From the NCBI RefSeq assembly GCF_000183425.1, contig NC_014759.1:496001-560000 (forward strand): a stretch of DNA of 64,000 bases, written 5' to 3'. Every line of letters begins with the position of its first letter. Within the stretch, counting starts at the first letter, position 1. This DNA is from Marivirga tractuosa DSM 4126. GTDB taxonomy: Bacteria > Bacteroidota > Bacteroidia > Cytophagales > Cyclobacteriaceae. Below the pieces are notes generated by a model, which worked only from the letters and a program-made list of their open reading frames with translations, did no database searches and was not told where the DNA came from. The position numbers and the translations under genes were made by a program. Of this stretch, positions 17,747 through 27,742 are shown one piece after another.

Positions 17747-18763
17747 TTATTTGCAGAATTGTTGATAGGCTTTAATTCCTTTCTCTTCTTCTAATTCTTG
17801 AGATTTTTTGTAGGCTTCACATGCTTTATCCATTTCATCTGATAATCGGAACGCTTCTCCTCTATAGTAATTTAGTGAGGCTAAGTCACTTTTTCGCTTA
17901 TAAGCATTTTCAAACTGACGGATGGCTTCTTCGTAATCCTTCTGCTTCAAAGCTAAAATCCCTAAATTTCTATAGACGTAAGGATTATTTTCATCCCTTA
18001 CGATGCTTTTTCTTAAATCTTCATAAGCTTGTTCATACTTTCCCATGAAAGTTAAGATATATCCCTTATTATTGAGAAAATAAGGCTGGCCAGGTTGTAA
18101 TTTCAGGGCTTTGTTGACCGATTCCAATGCAGACTCATATAATTCCTGTTCTGATTGGATCAATGCCAATAAATTCCATGCATTTGCTTCTTCTGGATTA
18201 AGCTTCAAGGCATTTTCCAAGTGGATAACTGCAGCTTCATTATTCTTTTGATAATAATCCACCGCTGCCAAATTTGTGTGGATTTCAGCATTTTCCGGAT
18301 TTAAGGATAAAGCCTTATCAAAGGAGATTTTTGCTTCAGGATAATTTTCTAAACCCACTAAAGCCAAACCATGCGCCATATGAGCAAATGCTGAATCTTG
18401 ATAATCTTCCAAAACAGGTTCTAAATCATCCAATGCCCTATAATATTCACCCGTTTGATAGAAGGCATTGCTTCTATTATAATATGCTCTTGTATAATCT
18501 GGTTTATACTGGACTGCTTTGTTAAAAGCTTGAACAGCTTCATAAGGATGACCATTTTGATAATGTGCTACACCCAATCCATTCCAGGCAGAGGCATTCT
18601 CTTCATTGATATCAATGGCACTTTCAAAATAATTAAATGCTTGTTTTTCTTGACCTTGCTCTAAAGACTGATAGCCTTTTTGAATTAGACTTTCTTGCCT
18701 CTGCTCTTTGTTTGAACAAGCAAAAATGATAGGAATAAGAAGCAATAGTATGTAGTTTTTCAT
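17747..18763 (-). CDS. TPR-repeat lipoprotein
   Basis: A 338-residue lipoprotein made almost wholly of tetratricopeptide repeats. The start at ATG 18763-18761 gives the lipoprotein signal MKNYILLLLIPIIFACSNKE; an upstream in-frame ATG would hide it. About eight TPR units follow (for example SAWNGLGVAHYQNGHPYEAV and NPYVYRNLGILALKQKDYEE). These form a superhelical protein-binding scaffold, probably at the outer or inner membrane facing the periplasm. No enzymatic motif is seen and the partner is unknown. It lies downstream of the outer-membrane receptor gene but is separated from it by a strong terminator. Confidence 0.88.
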   Translation of the reverse strand: MKNYILLLLIPIIFACSNKEQRQESLIQKGYQSLEQGQEKQAFNYFESAIDINEENASAWNGLGVAHYQNGHPYEAVQAFNKAVQYKPDYTRAYYNRSNAFYQTGEYYRALDDLEPVLEDYQDSAFAHMAHGLALVGLENYPEAKISFDKALSLNPENAEIHTNLAAVDYYQKNNEAAVIHLENALKLNPEEANAWNLLALIQSEQELYESALESVNKALKLQPGQPYFLNNKGYILTFMGKYEQAYEDLRKSIVRDENNPYVYRNLGILALKQKDYEEAIRQFENAYKRKSDLASLNYYRGEAFRLSDEMDKACEAYKKSQELEEEKGIKAYQQFCK

Positions 18764-18822
18764 TGGTATAGATTCGTATAATGTAACTTGACGGAAAATT
18801 GCAGTTTTTGGTTGAAACAAAA

Positions 18823-18848
18823 AAGCACGGATTTAAAAATCCGTGCTT
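18823..18848 (-). terminator. Rho-independent terminator after the outer-membrane receptor gene
   Basis: Perfect 12-bp stem aagcacggattt/aaatccgtgctt with a 2-nt loop. On the minus strand a T-run follows the stem. It separates the receptor gene from the TPR lipoprotein gene. Confidence 0.85.
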
Positions 18849-18891
18849 TACTTAAAATTAAGCTAAACTAAACTAAACTAAATTATCTTTA

Positions 18892-21357
18892 TTAATATTC
18901 ATCTCCTCCGCCTTCATAATCACCGCCTTCTCTACCTTTTTCTTTATTTCTTTTATTGGAATTGATTCTGTAATCGAATGAAAGCGTTACAGTTGTAGTT
19001 CTCCACTGAAACTCTGATTCATAATAGAAATCTTCACCTGAGGTTGTGGTTCTCCATTTTCTGGAATTCAATAAATCTCTGACATTCAATGCCAATGTCC
19101 CCTTCTTATCCAACACATCCTTACTAAAACCCAAATCCACCATATAAAAAGCCTTTCTAGTTCCTTGAGTAGTCTGTTGCGGTGCTCGGTAAAATGCACT
19201 TAATTGAAAATTGAAATCATTATCAAAACTCATTTGAGAAGTAGCTCTTCCGGATGCTGTAAAGGTTTCTGCTTGAAAAACTTGTTCATCTACTACACCA
19301 TAAGTCTCTGAATAGAAGACATTTAAATTTCCATTTAATCGCCACCAATCATTCAAGTCATGAGAGTAATTATTTTCGATACCTATTGAATTTCTTTCAG
19401 CTAAATTTTGCGGTTGCGCATAAGTTATTCCATCGATCACTGTATTGATGCGTTCGGTTACTCCAGTAGTTCTTCTATAATACAGACCACTGTAAAGCGT
19501 TGCATCGTTAAAATTATTTACCAATCCCACTTCATAGGAATCCGTAAACTCTGGGTTCAAATTAGGATTACCAATTCTTATGTTCCTATCATCATTAAAA
19601 TTAGAAAATGGGTTTAGGGATCTGAAGCCTGGACGGTCAAACCTTCTGCTATAACTAGCCTGCAAAGAATGTAATTTAGTGAATTCATAAGTCATAAAAA
19701 CACTAGGAAATAGATTTAAGTAATCTCTGGCATTAGTAGTGTCTACAGGAGATTTTAAACGAGTTGTGATATCAGTTAACTCTGCTCTTAGTCCGAGTTG
19801 GTAAGTAAACTTATTGAATTCACTATTATAAATGGCATATAAGGCATGCACATTCTCATTGTAAATAAAATCATTGGTAAAATCGCTTAAAACACTATCC
19901 GCTTCCTGTCCCTCAACATTCTGGGTTACTTCATATTCATTCGTGATGGTTCTGAGTGTACTTCTCCAACCAGTCTCAAATGATCTGTTTTCACCTATAG
20001 GCTTAACATAATTAGCCTGCATTAAGATGTTCTCTGAAAACTCGTCAATCAAAGATCGTTGTTGAATACTATCAACGAATTGATTCTGAGAAATTATAAA
20101 TCTTTCATTTCTTAAATCTGAATCTTCAGTTTCTGTATTATTTCGGTATTGAAAATCAGCGGTAAATTTATGGTCATCATCACCTCCGAAAGTTTTGGTG
20201 AAATTTAATTCATATTCCAATACTTCCTCGTCTTCTTTTTCATCTTGAATTCTAACAGAACGTCTTACCAATTCTCGAGTATCCCTATTAATGCCGTTAT
20301 AATCATCGTAATAATTATAGCTCAAATTGTTTTCATCAGAAATTCTATAAAGGAAGGAACCCGTTAAAGTAGTATTTTCATTGAAACTATAATCTAATCC
20401 AAATCTTGCATTTTGAGAAATACCACTTCTTTCTCTCTGTCTGTCAACATAGGTGGAATAGGTGGTGTCTTCAGGGGTAAATTCTTGATCAATGTAGCCA
20501 CCTCCAAAATTCTCTCGGTAGGTTATCCCGTATGCACCAAAGAGGTTAATGTTTCCTTTTCTGTAGTTGACGTTGCTATTTACTCCACCAATTATAGGAT
20601 ACCCCAGGTTTGTACTTACACTTCCATTAAAACCACCTTTTTTCTCTTTCTTCATGATAATATTAATGATTCCTGCATTTCCTTCAGCCTCATAACGTGC
20701 AGATGGATTGGTAATGACCTCTACTCTTTCAATTTGATCAGCTTGTATCTGTCTTAATGCGGACCCACCACTGATACCTACTAAACCTGATGGACGACCA
20801 TCTATTAAAATTCTTACATTTCCGCTTCCTCTTAAAGAAACATTTCCTTCGATATCTACCGTAACGCTAGGGAGATTATCTAATAAGGATTCCGCATTAC
20901 TTCCAATGTTACTAAGATCTTCGCTGACATTAAAAACTCTTTTATCCAGCTTCATTTCCATTTGTGGTCTTTTAGCAACCACCTCTACTTCTGATAACTG
21001 ATTGACATCTTCACTTAGCTCAATAGTACCTAAATCTATGCTATTTTGATTGGCATTTAATTTTCTATTGATCGTTTGATAAGATATAAACTGAATTCTT
21101 AAGGTGTACTCTCCTCTTTCCACTTGCAATTGAAAAACTCCTGATTCTGGTGTGACCGTTCCGGTCACCAGTTCATCATTATTATCAAAAACGCTTACAT
21201 TGGCGTAGGCCAGTGGCGCTTCGGTTTTCCCATCAATCAGTTTACCGCTAATGGTTGTATTTTGTGCCCAAGAGGCTTGGGAACTGAAACCTAATACAGT
21301 CAGAATTAATACTTTCAGAAAAATTTTACTTGTATTGAACATGTTTTTGCTTTTCAA
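18892..21357 (-). CDS. Outer-membrane beta-barrel receptor (CarboxypepD_reg + OMP_b-brl_3)
   Basis: An 821-residue TonB-receptor-like outer-membrane protein. A signal peptide ends near SSQASWAQ. A carboxypeptidase-regulatory-like beta sandwich (about 32-115, TTISGKLIDGKTEAPLAYAN) is followed by a plug-like domain (RPQMEMKLDKRVFNV to about residue 215, GNAGIINIIMKK). The rest is a long barrel of the OMP_b-brl_3 type. The C terminus is Glu/Gly-rich (YEGGGDEY) and lacks the usual terminal aromatic. The substrate is unknown. Immediately upstream (21373-21405) lies a block shared with the promoter region of the adjacent two-component operon, so the pair RR/HK likely controls it. ATG at 21357 or the in-frame ATG at 21342 could be the start; the promoter position slightly favours 21342. 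Confidence 0.87.
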   Translation of the reverse strand: MKSKNMFNTSKIFLKVLILTVLGFSSQASWAQNTTISGKLIDGKTEAPLAYANVSVFDNNDELVTGTVTPESGVFQLQVERGEYTLRIQFISYQTINRKLNANQNSIDLGTIELSEDVNQLSEVEVVAKRPQMEMKLDKRVFNVSEDLSNIGSNAESLLDNLPSVTVDIEGNVSLRGSGNVRILIDGRPSGLVGISGGSALRQIQADQIERVEVITNPSARYEAEGNAGIINIIMKKEKKGGFNGSVSTNLGYPIIGGVNSNVNYRKGNINLFGAYGITYRENFGGGYIDQEFTPEDTTYSTYVDRQRERSGISQNARFGLDYSFNENTTLTGSFLYRISDENNLSYNYYDDYNGINRDTRELVRRSVRIQDEKEDEEVLEYELNFTKTFGGDDDHKFTADFQYRNNTETEDSDLRNERFIISQNQFVDSIQQRSLIDEFSENILMQANYVKPIGENRSFETGWRSTLRTITNEYEVTQNVEGQEADSVLSDFTNDFIYNENVHALYAIYNSEFNKFTYQLGLRAELTDITTRLKSPVDTTNARDYLNLFPSVFMTYEFTKLHSLQASYSRRFDRPGFRSLNPFSNFNDDRNIRIGNPNLNPEFTDSYEVGLVNNFNDATLYSGLYYRRTTGVTERINTVIDGITYAQPQNLAERNSIGIENNYSHDLNDWWRLNGNLNVFYSETYGVVDEQVFQAETFTASGRATSQMSFDNDFNFQLSAFYRAPQQTTQGTRKAFYMVDLGFSKDVLDKKGTLALNVRDLLNSRKWRTTTSGEDFYYESEFQWRTTTVTLSFDYRINSNKRNKEKGREGGDYEGGGDEY

Positions 21358-21372
21358 TCTTTATTTTAACTC

Positions 21373-21405
21373 AAAATTAGCACCCAATTCTGAAGGAAAT
21401 TTGAA
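21373..21405 (-). promoter_or_regulatory. Predicted OmpR/PhoB-type operator and -7 element of the receptor gene
   Basis: On the minus strand, half-sites TTCAAATTT and TTCAGAATT lie 11 bp apart and are followed by CTAATTTTG, which fits the Bacteroidota -7 element TAnnTTTG. The same arrangement occurs at 23617-23649 upstream of the regulator gene. Sequence match is seen; function is inferred. Confidence 0.55.
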
Positions 21406-21566
21406 TTTCCCTCAGTTTGAATAAAAATTTAATGTATCTACAAGTATTTTTTGAAGTAAATTGTTTGAATAAAGAATAAAGTTGAAATAATTGGAAATAT
21501 TTCTTTGATATAAATGGAAATACAATTGTGAACTAAGGCATCAAATTTTGCAATTTTGTCTACTGT

Positions 21567-22823
21567 CTACTGTCTTTCAATGGTAATTTGATGTAGCTGT
21601 TCTTTATTGATATAATTTATTTTTAAACCGCTAACTATACAGATTTTTTGAATAATTGCTAAACCAAGACCTAAAGATGAACTACTTTGGTTTCCTTTTT
21701 TAAATCGGGCAAAAAGTAGCTCTGGTTTATAGTTTAGGGGTTTTCCAGAATTTTCAATTATAAGTTGATTATTTTCTAAATAGACTTTTATGAAACCACC
21801 CTCAGATAGATTATGCTTTATTGCATTGTTTAAAAGGTTCGTAATCAAAATTTCTAGCAGCACTGGATGAATGTTCCATTCAATGTCAGCTTCTGTTTTT
21901 TTGCTTAACGTAATGCCTTTTAAATAAATCAGTTCTTCATACTCAGCTAGTAAATCTTCCAGCGTATGGCTAACATCAACACTTTCTTTTTGCTCAAATT
22001 CTTGATTATCAATTTTTGCCAAGAGTGTTAAGGTATTTCCTAATTTTGATAAATTAGATAAACTTTTAGAAGCCTCACTCACTAATTGCTTCTGTTCTTC
22101 ATTTAAGTCTCCGTCTTGTAAAAGCTCCAATTTCCCTTTGGCAATACTTATGGGTGTTTGAATTTCATGACTGGCATTTTCGGTAAATTCTTTCAAAGAT
22201 TGATAATCTGCCAATACTTTTCGTGACATTTGATCAATAAAAGCATTCAACCTTTTAAATTCCTTTGTTCCTGTTTCAGGCAATTCGAATGACTCATTTT
22301 CCTTTATATCAAACTTTCTGATTGCCGAAAGTGTATCTTCAAATGGCTTCAACAACCTTCTTGAAAGCAGCCAACTGCCTAACAGCACCACTACTAACAA
22401 AAGAATATAGGTTTTCACCAATGACTCAATTACGCCATCTACTATGTCGTCTTGCTCTATAATAATATCGTAAAGGGTAATCTTATAAAATCTTCCATTA
22501 ATTTTTTTACCTACATCTAATTTATTGTGTTTCTCTGGCCTCTCTAATGTGCTGTGATAGACTATTGTGTCAGAAAAAATAATATTATCAGTTTCAATGG
22601 AATCTTCTTTGGGTAAAATGATGACTTTATCCCGAATTATATCTTTAGTAGGCTCTCTTTTTTCAATGTATTTTTCAGTGGATCTTAGCCTTTCTTGTAG
22701 AAACCATCGTTCTTCTTTTTTTACTTCATTGGAAATAATTTGTACTGTTACTAGCGCGCCAATTATAAATACAATCAATGACAGCCCAAGGAATATCAAT
22801 ACTATTTTGGTAATTAATCTCAT
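21567..22823 (-). CDS. Two-component sensor histidine kinase
   Basis: A 418-residue kinase with a membrane helix at about residues 5-27, an extracytoplasmic sensor of about 105 residues, a second helix near 135-155, a short linker, and the HisKA domain with the phosphoacceptor in NASHEIQTPISIAKG (about residue 218). The HATPase domain has N box LLNNAIKHN and the G2-type SSSLGLGLAIIQ. It follows the response-regulator gene by one nucleotide, so the two form a cognate, co-translated pair. The ligand is unknown. The downstream receptor gene carries the same operator-like block as this operon, which links them in one regulon. Confidence 0.92.
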   Translation of the reverse strand: MRLITKIVLIFLGLSLIVFIIGALVTVQIISNEVKKEERWFLQERLRSTEKYIEKREPTKDIIRDKVIILPKEDSIETDNIIFSDTIVYHSTLERPEKHNKLDVGKKINGRFYKITLYDIIIEQDDIVDGVIESLVKTYILLLVVVLLGSWLLSRRLLKPFEDTLSAIRKFDIKENESFELPETGTKEFKRLNAFIDQMSRKVLADYQSLKEFTENASHEIQTPISIAKGKLELLQDGDLNEEQKQLVSEASKSLSNLSKLGNTLTLLAKIDNQEFEQKESVDVSHTLEDLLAEYEELIYLKGITLSKKTEADIEWNIHPVLLEILITNLLNNAIKHNLSEGGFIKVYLENNQLIIENSGKPLNYKPELLFARFKKGNQSSSSLGLGLAIIQKICIVSGLKINYINKEQLHQITIERQ

Positions 22824-22824
22824 A

Positions 22825-23502
22825 TTATAATTTTTTGAGCTTATAGCCTACTCCATACACAGTCTCCAATAAATCTGATCCTGTTGCTTTTTGAATTTTC
22901 TTTCTTAAGTTTTTAATATGTTGATATACAAAATCAAAGGAATCGCTTTGATCAATAAAATCTCCCCAAAGGTGCTCTGCAATATTCTGTTTGGTTAACA
23001 CTCTCTTGGCATTATTGGCAAAAAATAACAGCATTTCATATTCCTTTTTTGTCAAATCAAGAAATTGATTTCCAACTTTCACCTCCTTTTTATCTGTATC
23101 AATCAAAATTTTATCTAATTCAATTACGTTGCTGCTTTCTTGCTTTCTAGTTCTGTAAATCGCTTTTAATCTGGAGGCTAATTCGAGTAGGTGAAATGGT
23201 TTCCCCAAATAATCATCTGCACCTGCATCTAGTCCTCGAACTTTGTCATCAATAGAATTTTTAGCTGATAAGATTAATGTACCGATACTTTTTCTGTTGG
23301 CTCTTAATGAATAAAGTAAATCCATTCCATTTCCATCTGGTAACATTAAATCAATGATGACCACATCATATTCATAGGCCGCCAATTTATCGGTAGCCGT
23401 AAAGAAATCTGGGGCAACACTTGTTTGAAAGCCTTCTTTTTTAAGGTATTCTTCAATATTCTTTGCTAGTTCTATCTGGTCTTCTACAATTAATACTTTC
23501 AT
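22825..23502 (-). CDS. OmpR/PhoB-family response regulator
   Basis: A 225-residue response regulator. The receiver domain (1-115) has the acidic pocket VEDQ, the phosphoacceptor Asp in VVIIDLMLPDGNG (about residue 51), the switch residues in LILSAKNS and the conserved Lys in GKPFHLLEL. The C-terminal winged helix (about 125-223) ends VYGVGYKLKKL, diagnostic for the OmpR/PhoB class. Partner kinase is the next gene. A tandem half-site block upstream of its own gene and upstream of the neighbouring receptor gene is a plausible binding site, implying autoregulation and receptor control. Confidence 0.94.
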   Translation of the reverse strand: MKVLIVEDQIELAKNIEEYLKKEGFQTSVAPDFFTATDKLAAYEYDVVIIDLMLPDGNGMDLLYSLRANRKSIGTLILSAKNSIDDKVRGLDAGADDYLGKPFHLLELASRLKAIYRTRKQESSNVIELDKILIDTDKKEVKVGNQFLDLTKKEYEMLLFFANNAKRVLTKQNIAEHLWGDFIDQSDSFDFVYQHIKNLRKKIQKATGSDLLETVYGVGYKLKKL

Positions 23503-23616
23503 TTTCCTTTTTGTAGTCTTTAAAACTACTCTAATTTTTATAATTAGAATACGTAAAGTCTGTAAAATCTATATATAAATTACTTTTTTTTGACTTATTA
23601 TATCCGTTTTAAATGT

Positions 23617-23649
23617 AAAATTAGGTCTGAATTCTGAAGCAAATTTGAA
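23617..23649 (-). promoter_or_regulatory. Predicted operator upstream of the two-component operon
   Basis: Contains AAAATTAG, five variable bases, AATTCTGAAG, one base and AAATTTGAA (plus-strand reading), the same as at 21373-21405. It lies about 115 bp upstream of the regulator start. On the minus strand it gives tandem TTCAAATTT and TTCAGAATT half-sites with 11-bp period, as expected for an OmpR-class dimer. Confidence 0.5.
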
Positions 23650-23758
23650 GATACTAATGTATTAAATATCACATAAGCAAATAGTTACAAAAAATTAAAT
23701 GGTAAAACAATTGAATAAATCAAAATAAAGTAAGAATTTAATGCTAGAATAGGGAAAA

Positions 23759-26700
23759 ATGAAAGCAAACGATTTATCCATTGCTCGTGAACTGGAGGAA
23801 AGCAACCAACGATTACTAAAAGCGCAGCAATTAGCTCAAATAGGAAATTGGGAAGCCAATGTAAACTCTGGTGACATCCACTGGTCTGCTGTTGTTTTTG
23901 ATATTTTTGAATGTGATCCTACCTCCTATCAACCCACCATTACTTCGTTTAAAGAAATGGTTCATCCTGAAGATGAGGCTATCGTTTATGAAGAAGATGT
24001 AAAAGCTTTTAAAACTGGTTATTTTAATCTTGTTCATAGAATCATTACTAAAAAGGGAAATGTAAAATATGTTCATGAGATTGCTTCTAAGGTTGAAAGT
24101 GGTAATGAACTCATTTATAGAGGCACCATCCAAGATATAACTCAACTTAAAGAAACTGAAAATGCCCTAGCTAAAGAAAAAAAGAGGTTGGACCTGATTA
24201 TTTCTAGTAGTAACCTCGGAACTTACGACTGGGACAACACTAAGGCGTCATATATCATAAATGAATATTATGCAAATGCGCTAGGATATAGCTATGATGA
24301 ATTAAAGCAACTTAGTTTAACTAAGTGGTCTGATTTGGTACACCCTGAGGATATGGATGTAATGACTAATTTTTTTGATAATCAGAAAGATAAACCCGTT
24401 ATCCATTATGAATTTGAAATCAGGCTAAAGCATAAAGAAGGACATTGGATTTGGGTTTTAAATAATGGAAGAGTAGAAGGTCTGAAACCGGGACTGATGC
24501 CAATCTATCAATCTGGTATCATACTGGAAATTTCTGAACGCAAAAAAGCCGAAAAAGAATTAGATAGAACCAAAGCTTTACTTTTACAAACCAATTCAAT
24601 AACCAAAACCGGGGGCTGGAGTTGGAATTTAATCACAGGCGAAATCGAATGGACTGAAAATACAAGAAGTATTTGTGAAGTAGAAGAAAACTACCAGCCA
24701 AGCTATGAAGGTGTGTTCGATTTCGTAGTAGATAGTGCTAGGGTAGAAAATCTTAAATCAACGCTGGAGGAAAGTTTTCAGAAGCATCAACAGTTCGATT
24801 TAGAATTGCAAGTGCGCTCAGGAAAAGGAAATGTATTTTGGGCCCGAATAATCGGAATTCCAGAAATTTCTGATAATAAGGTTCAAAGACTTTATGGGAC
24901 AATTCAAAATATTGATGACCAAAAGAAGAACGAATTTCAATTACAGGAGAAAACGAAGCAGTACAATGAACTAGTTGAGAATATTCCCATTGGGGTTTAC
25001 AAACTCAATAGAAATGGGGAGCTGAACTATATGAGTCCACCCTTTAAGAAGATGATTGGAGTTGAAGGCAGAGATATAGATACCAATGATTTTGCCCACG
25101 ATATAGTACACCCAGAGGACTTAGAATTATTTTTAAAAGCGAATAATTATGCTTTAGACAACTATCAATATTTCAATTTAGAGTTTCGCATTGTTGTAAA
25201 AGGTCAAACCAAGTGGGTAAAGGCAACTTCACAGCCTAGCAAAGACCTAGATGGAAACTGGTATTGGTTCGGAACGCTGTCTGATATTACTCAAAGGAAA
25301 AACACAGAACTCAAAGTTCAAGAAAATGAAAGGCAATTACAGAACATTATCAGTTCAATGAATGAAGCTTTGCTATTTTACGATAGCAAAGGAATTATTC
25401 GCTCCATGAATGACAGTGCAGCCAAGATTCTTGAACTAGACAAGTTTGAAGTGGTGGGCAAACGTCTAATGAGTACTCCAATTAAACTTTTAGATGTTAA
25501 TGGAAATTTTATTTCAGCTGAACAGCATCCAGTAGCAATTGCATTAGAAGAAAAGAAATCACTTAATGATGTTACAGTTCAACTACTCAATACGAAAACT
25601 GAAAAAACAATATGGATAGCTGCAAACATCAAGATAATAGAAGAAGAAGATGCGCAGTGGGCTCTTGTTACTTTCAATGATATTAGCAATAGAGTAAAGT
25701 CTGAAAAACAACTTTTAGAAGCTAAAAAATCAGCAGAAGCTGCTAATCAAGCCAAATCTACATTCTTAGCCAATATGAGCCATGAAATCAGAACTCCCCT
25801 AAATGGCGTAATTGGTTTTTCTGATCTTTTGAGGAAGACTAATTTAAATATTCTCCAAACTGATTATACCCAACATATTTATAATTCAGCGCATTCGCTC
25901 CTCGGCATTATCAATGATATTCTGGATTTCTCAAAAATAGAGGCAGGAAAATTAAAACTGCAAATGGAGGAAATCAATGGCTTAGAGCTGGTAGAATCAG
26001 CCGTCAGTTTTATTACATTTCAAGCCTCACAAAAAAACCTGGAACTTTTGATTGAGTACGACCCTGATGTCCCAATCTATTTTGAAGCAGATGAATTGAG
26101 ACTTAGACAAATTCTAATCAACTTATTGGGAAATGCTGTCAAATTTACAGAAAGTGGCAACATCGCGCTCAAAGTAACTAAGCTTCACAAAGAGGACAAA
26201 CTGAAGTTTGAAGTAATAGATACAGGTATTGGCATTTCAGCGAAACAGCAGAAAAATATATTTCGCGCATTTGAGCAAGCAGATGTTTCCACTACGCGGA
26301 AATTTGGAGGTTCTGGTTTGGGGCTCACTATTTCAAATAAATTATTGAAAATGATGCAGAGCCGATTGCATCTTGAAAGTGAAGTGAACAAGGGAAGTAA
26401 TTTTAGTTTTTCAATCGCTGTAACAAAATCAGCAAAAACCTTAGAGCAGAATAAAATTGAGAAGCCCCTTAGAAAGCTTCAAAAGCTACTAGTGGTAGAT
26501 GATAACTTACTGCAAATTCGAGCTTTCAAGAAGATTTTGAATGCTTTAAATGTCAAAGTAGACTACTGTCAATCAGCAGTTGAGGCGCACAAAAAAATAT
26601 CGGATAAAAAGGACTATGATCTGATTATTATTGATGAGGAGATGCCCAATATTAATGGTCTTGAATTACTTAGCATGTTGAAGGAGCGAAATTTGTTAGG

Positions 26701-27649
26701 AAACTGCTCTGTAATTTTTTTACATAAACATATTGAAAGTGAATTCTTCTATTCTAAATATGTAGATGAACCAGATATGTTTAAACTGCCTAAACCCGTG
26801 CTCCCATCTAAACTATTGGAATTAATATATCAGATAGATACAGGAGTTTTACGTGGAGATGCGTTGATAGAAGAAGATTCTACACCGGAATTAGGCTTTC
26901 ATTTGAATAAAATTCTAATTGCAGAGGATAATGAAGTCAATAAATTTCTAATATTTAGAATACTGGAAAATGCTTTACCGGAGTCTGAATTAATCCATGC
27001 TGAAAATGGGGAGAAAGCTATTGAGGAATTCAAAAAGCACCGTCCCGACTTGGTGTTAATGGATATTCAAATGCCAGTTTTAAGTGGAATTGAAGCAAGC
27101 GAGATTATCAGAACGCTTGAAGATCCTGATACTAAAACACCTATAATAGCACTTTCAGCGGGCGTTCTGAAGGAAGAGAAAGAAAATGCTTTAGCAGCCG
27201 GGATAGACGATTTTCTAGAAAAACCTTTAATTCAGGATGATTTATTGAAAACATTAGAAAAACTCAAGCTAGGCGGAAGAATCAAAAGTAAACAGCCCGT
27301 GAAAGAACAATCTCATAAGCTGATGATTTTTAATAAGGAAGAGTTATTGAAACGCCTAAACCACAATGACGCCCATTATATTAGTTTCATCACCTTGGCT
27401 CAAGAAAATATGAAAACTTTTGAGCGACAGGTGAATGAAACTATTGAAATTGAAAATTTACAAGCTTTAAGAAATGTATTGCACAAACTAAAAGGTACTG
27501 CATTGGCAGCATGCTTTGAAAATCTAGCGCTATTGATTGACCAATTTGATAGGCCGAGCTTTTATAACAAGAAAGTAACCCAATATATGAAGTCCAAAAT
27601 AATTCCTGAGCTGCACAAATTGATCAAGATTTTGCAAGAGGAGAAATGA
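23759..27649 (+). CDS. Hybrid histidine kinase: five PAS, HisKA, HATPase, two REC, Hpt
   Basis: A 1296-residue soluble hybrid kinase. About five PAS/PAC units fill residues 15-650 and no membrane helix is seen, so input is cytoplasmic. The HisKA phosphoacceptor is in MSHEIRTPLNGVIGF (about 672), the HATPase spans about 775-890 (GTGIGIS, GSGLGLTIS), REC1 about 905-1025 (Asp in LIIIDEEMP, about 957), REC2 about 1050-1175 (AEDNEVN, Asp in LVLMDIQMP, about 1100), and a C-terminal Hpt carries His in LHKLKGTAL (about 1241). All phosphorelay residues are present in one chain. No output regulator is adjacent. The gene is divergent from the OmpR-type pair and convergent with the Bat operon. Confidence 0.92.
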   Translation: MKANDLSIARELEESNQRLLKAQQLAQIGNWEANVNSGDIHWSAVVFDIFECDPTSYQPTITSFKEMVHPEDEAIVYEEDVKAFKTGYFNLVHRIITKKGNVKYVHEIASKVESGNELIYRGTIQDITQLKETENALAKEKKRLDLIISSSNLGTYDWDNTKASYIINEYYANALGYSYDELKQLSLTKWSDLVHPEDMDVMTNFFDNQKDKPVIHYEFEIRLKHKEGHWIWVLNNGRVEGLKPGLMPIYQSGIILEISERKKAEKELDRTKALLLQTNSITKTGGWSWNLITGEIEWTENTRSICEVEENYQPSYEGVFDFVVDSARVENLKSTLEESFQKHQQFDLELQVRSGKGNVFWARIIGIPEISDNKVQRLYGTIQNIDDQKKNEFQLQEKTKQYNELVENIPIGVYKLNRNGELNYMSPPFKKMIGVEGRDIDTNDFAHDIVHPEDLELFLKANNYALDNYQYFNLEFRIVVKGQTKWVKATSQPSKDLDGNWYWFGTLSDITQRKNTELKVQENERQLQNIISSMNEALLFYDSKGIIRSMNDSAAKILELDKFEVVGKRLMSTPIKLLDVNGNFISAEQHPVAIALEEKKSLNDVTVQLLNTKTEKTIWIAANIKIIEEEDAQWALVTFNDISNRVKSEKQLLEAKKSAEAANQAKSTFLANMSHEIRTPLNGVIGFSDLLRKTNLNILQTDYTQHIYNSAHSLLGIINDILDFSKIEAGKLKLQMEEINGLELVESAVSFITFQASQKNLELLIEYDPDVPIYFEADELRLRQILINLLGNAVKFTESGNIALKVTKLHKEDKLKFEVIDTGIGISAKQQKNIFRAFEQADVSTTRKFGGSGLGLTISNKLLKMMQSRLHLESEVNKGSNFSFSIAVTKSAKTLEQNKIEKPLRKLQKLLVVDDNLLQIRAFKKILNALNVKVDYCQSAVEAHKKISDKKDYDLIIIDEEMPNINGLELLSMLKERNLLGNCSVIFLHKHIESEFFYSKYVDEPDMFKLPKPVLPSKLLELIYQIDTGVLRGDALIEEDSTPELGFHLNKILIAEDNEVNKFLIFRILENALPESELIHAENGEKAIEEFKKHRPDLVLMDIQMPVLSGIEASEIIRTLEDPDTKTPIIALSAGVLKEEKENALAAGIDDFLEKPLIQDDLLKTLEKLKLGGRIKSKQPVKEQSHKLMIFNKEELLKRLNHNDAHYISFITLAQENMKTFERQVNETIEIENLQALRNVLHKLKGTALAACFENLALLIDQFDRPSFYNKKVTQYMKSKIIPELHKLIKILQEEK

Positions 27650-27742
27650 GCTTAAAATGGAATCTATTTATTTGCAAGATCGAAAGCTGCAGCATAGAGA
27701 ATTTAACTAAATAGCTAACTACAATACACTTTCATGTAGATC

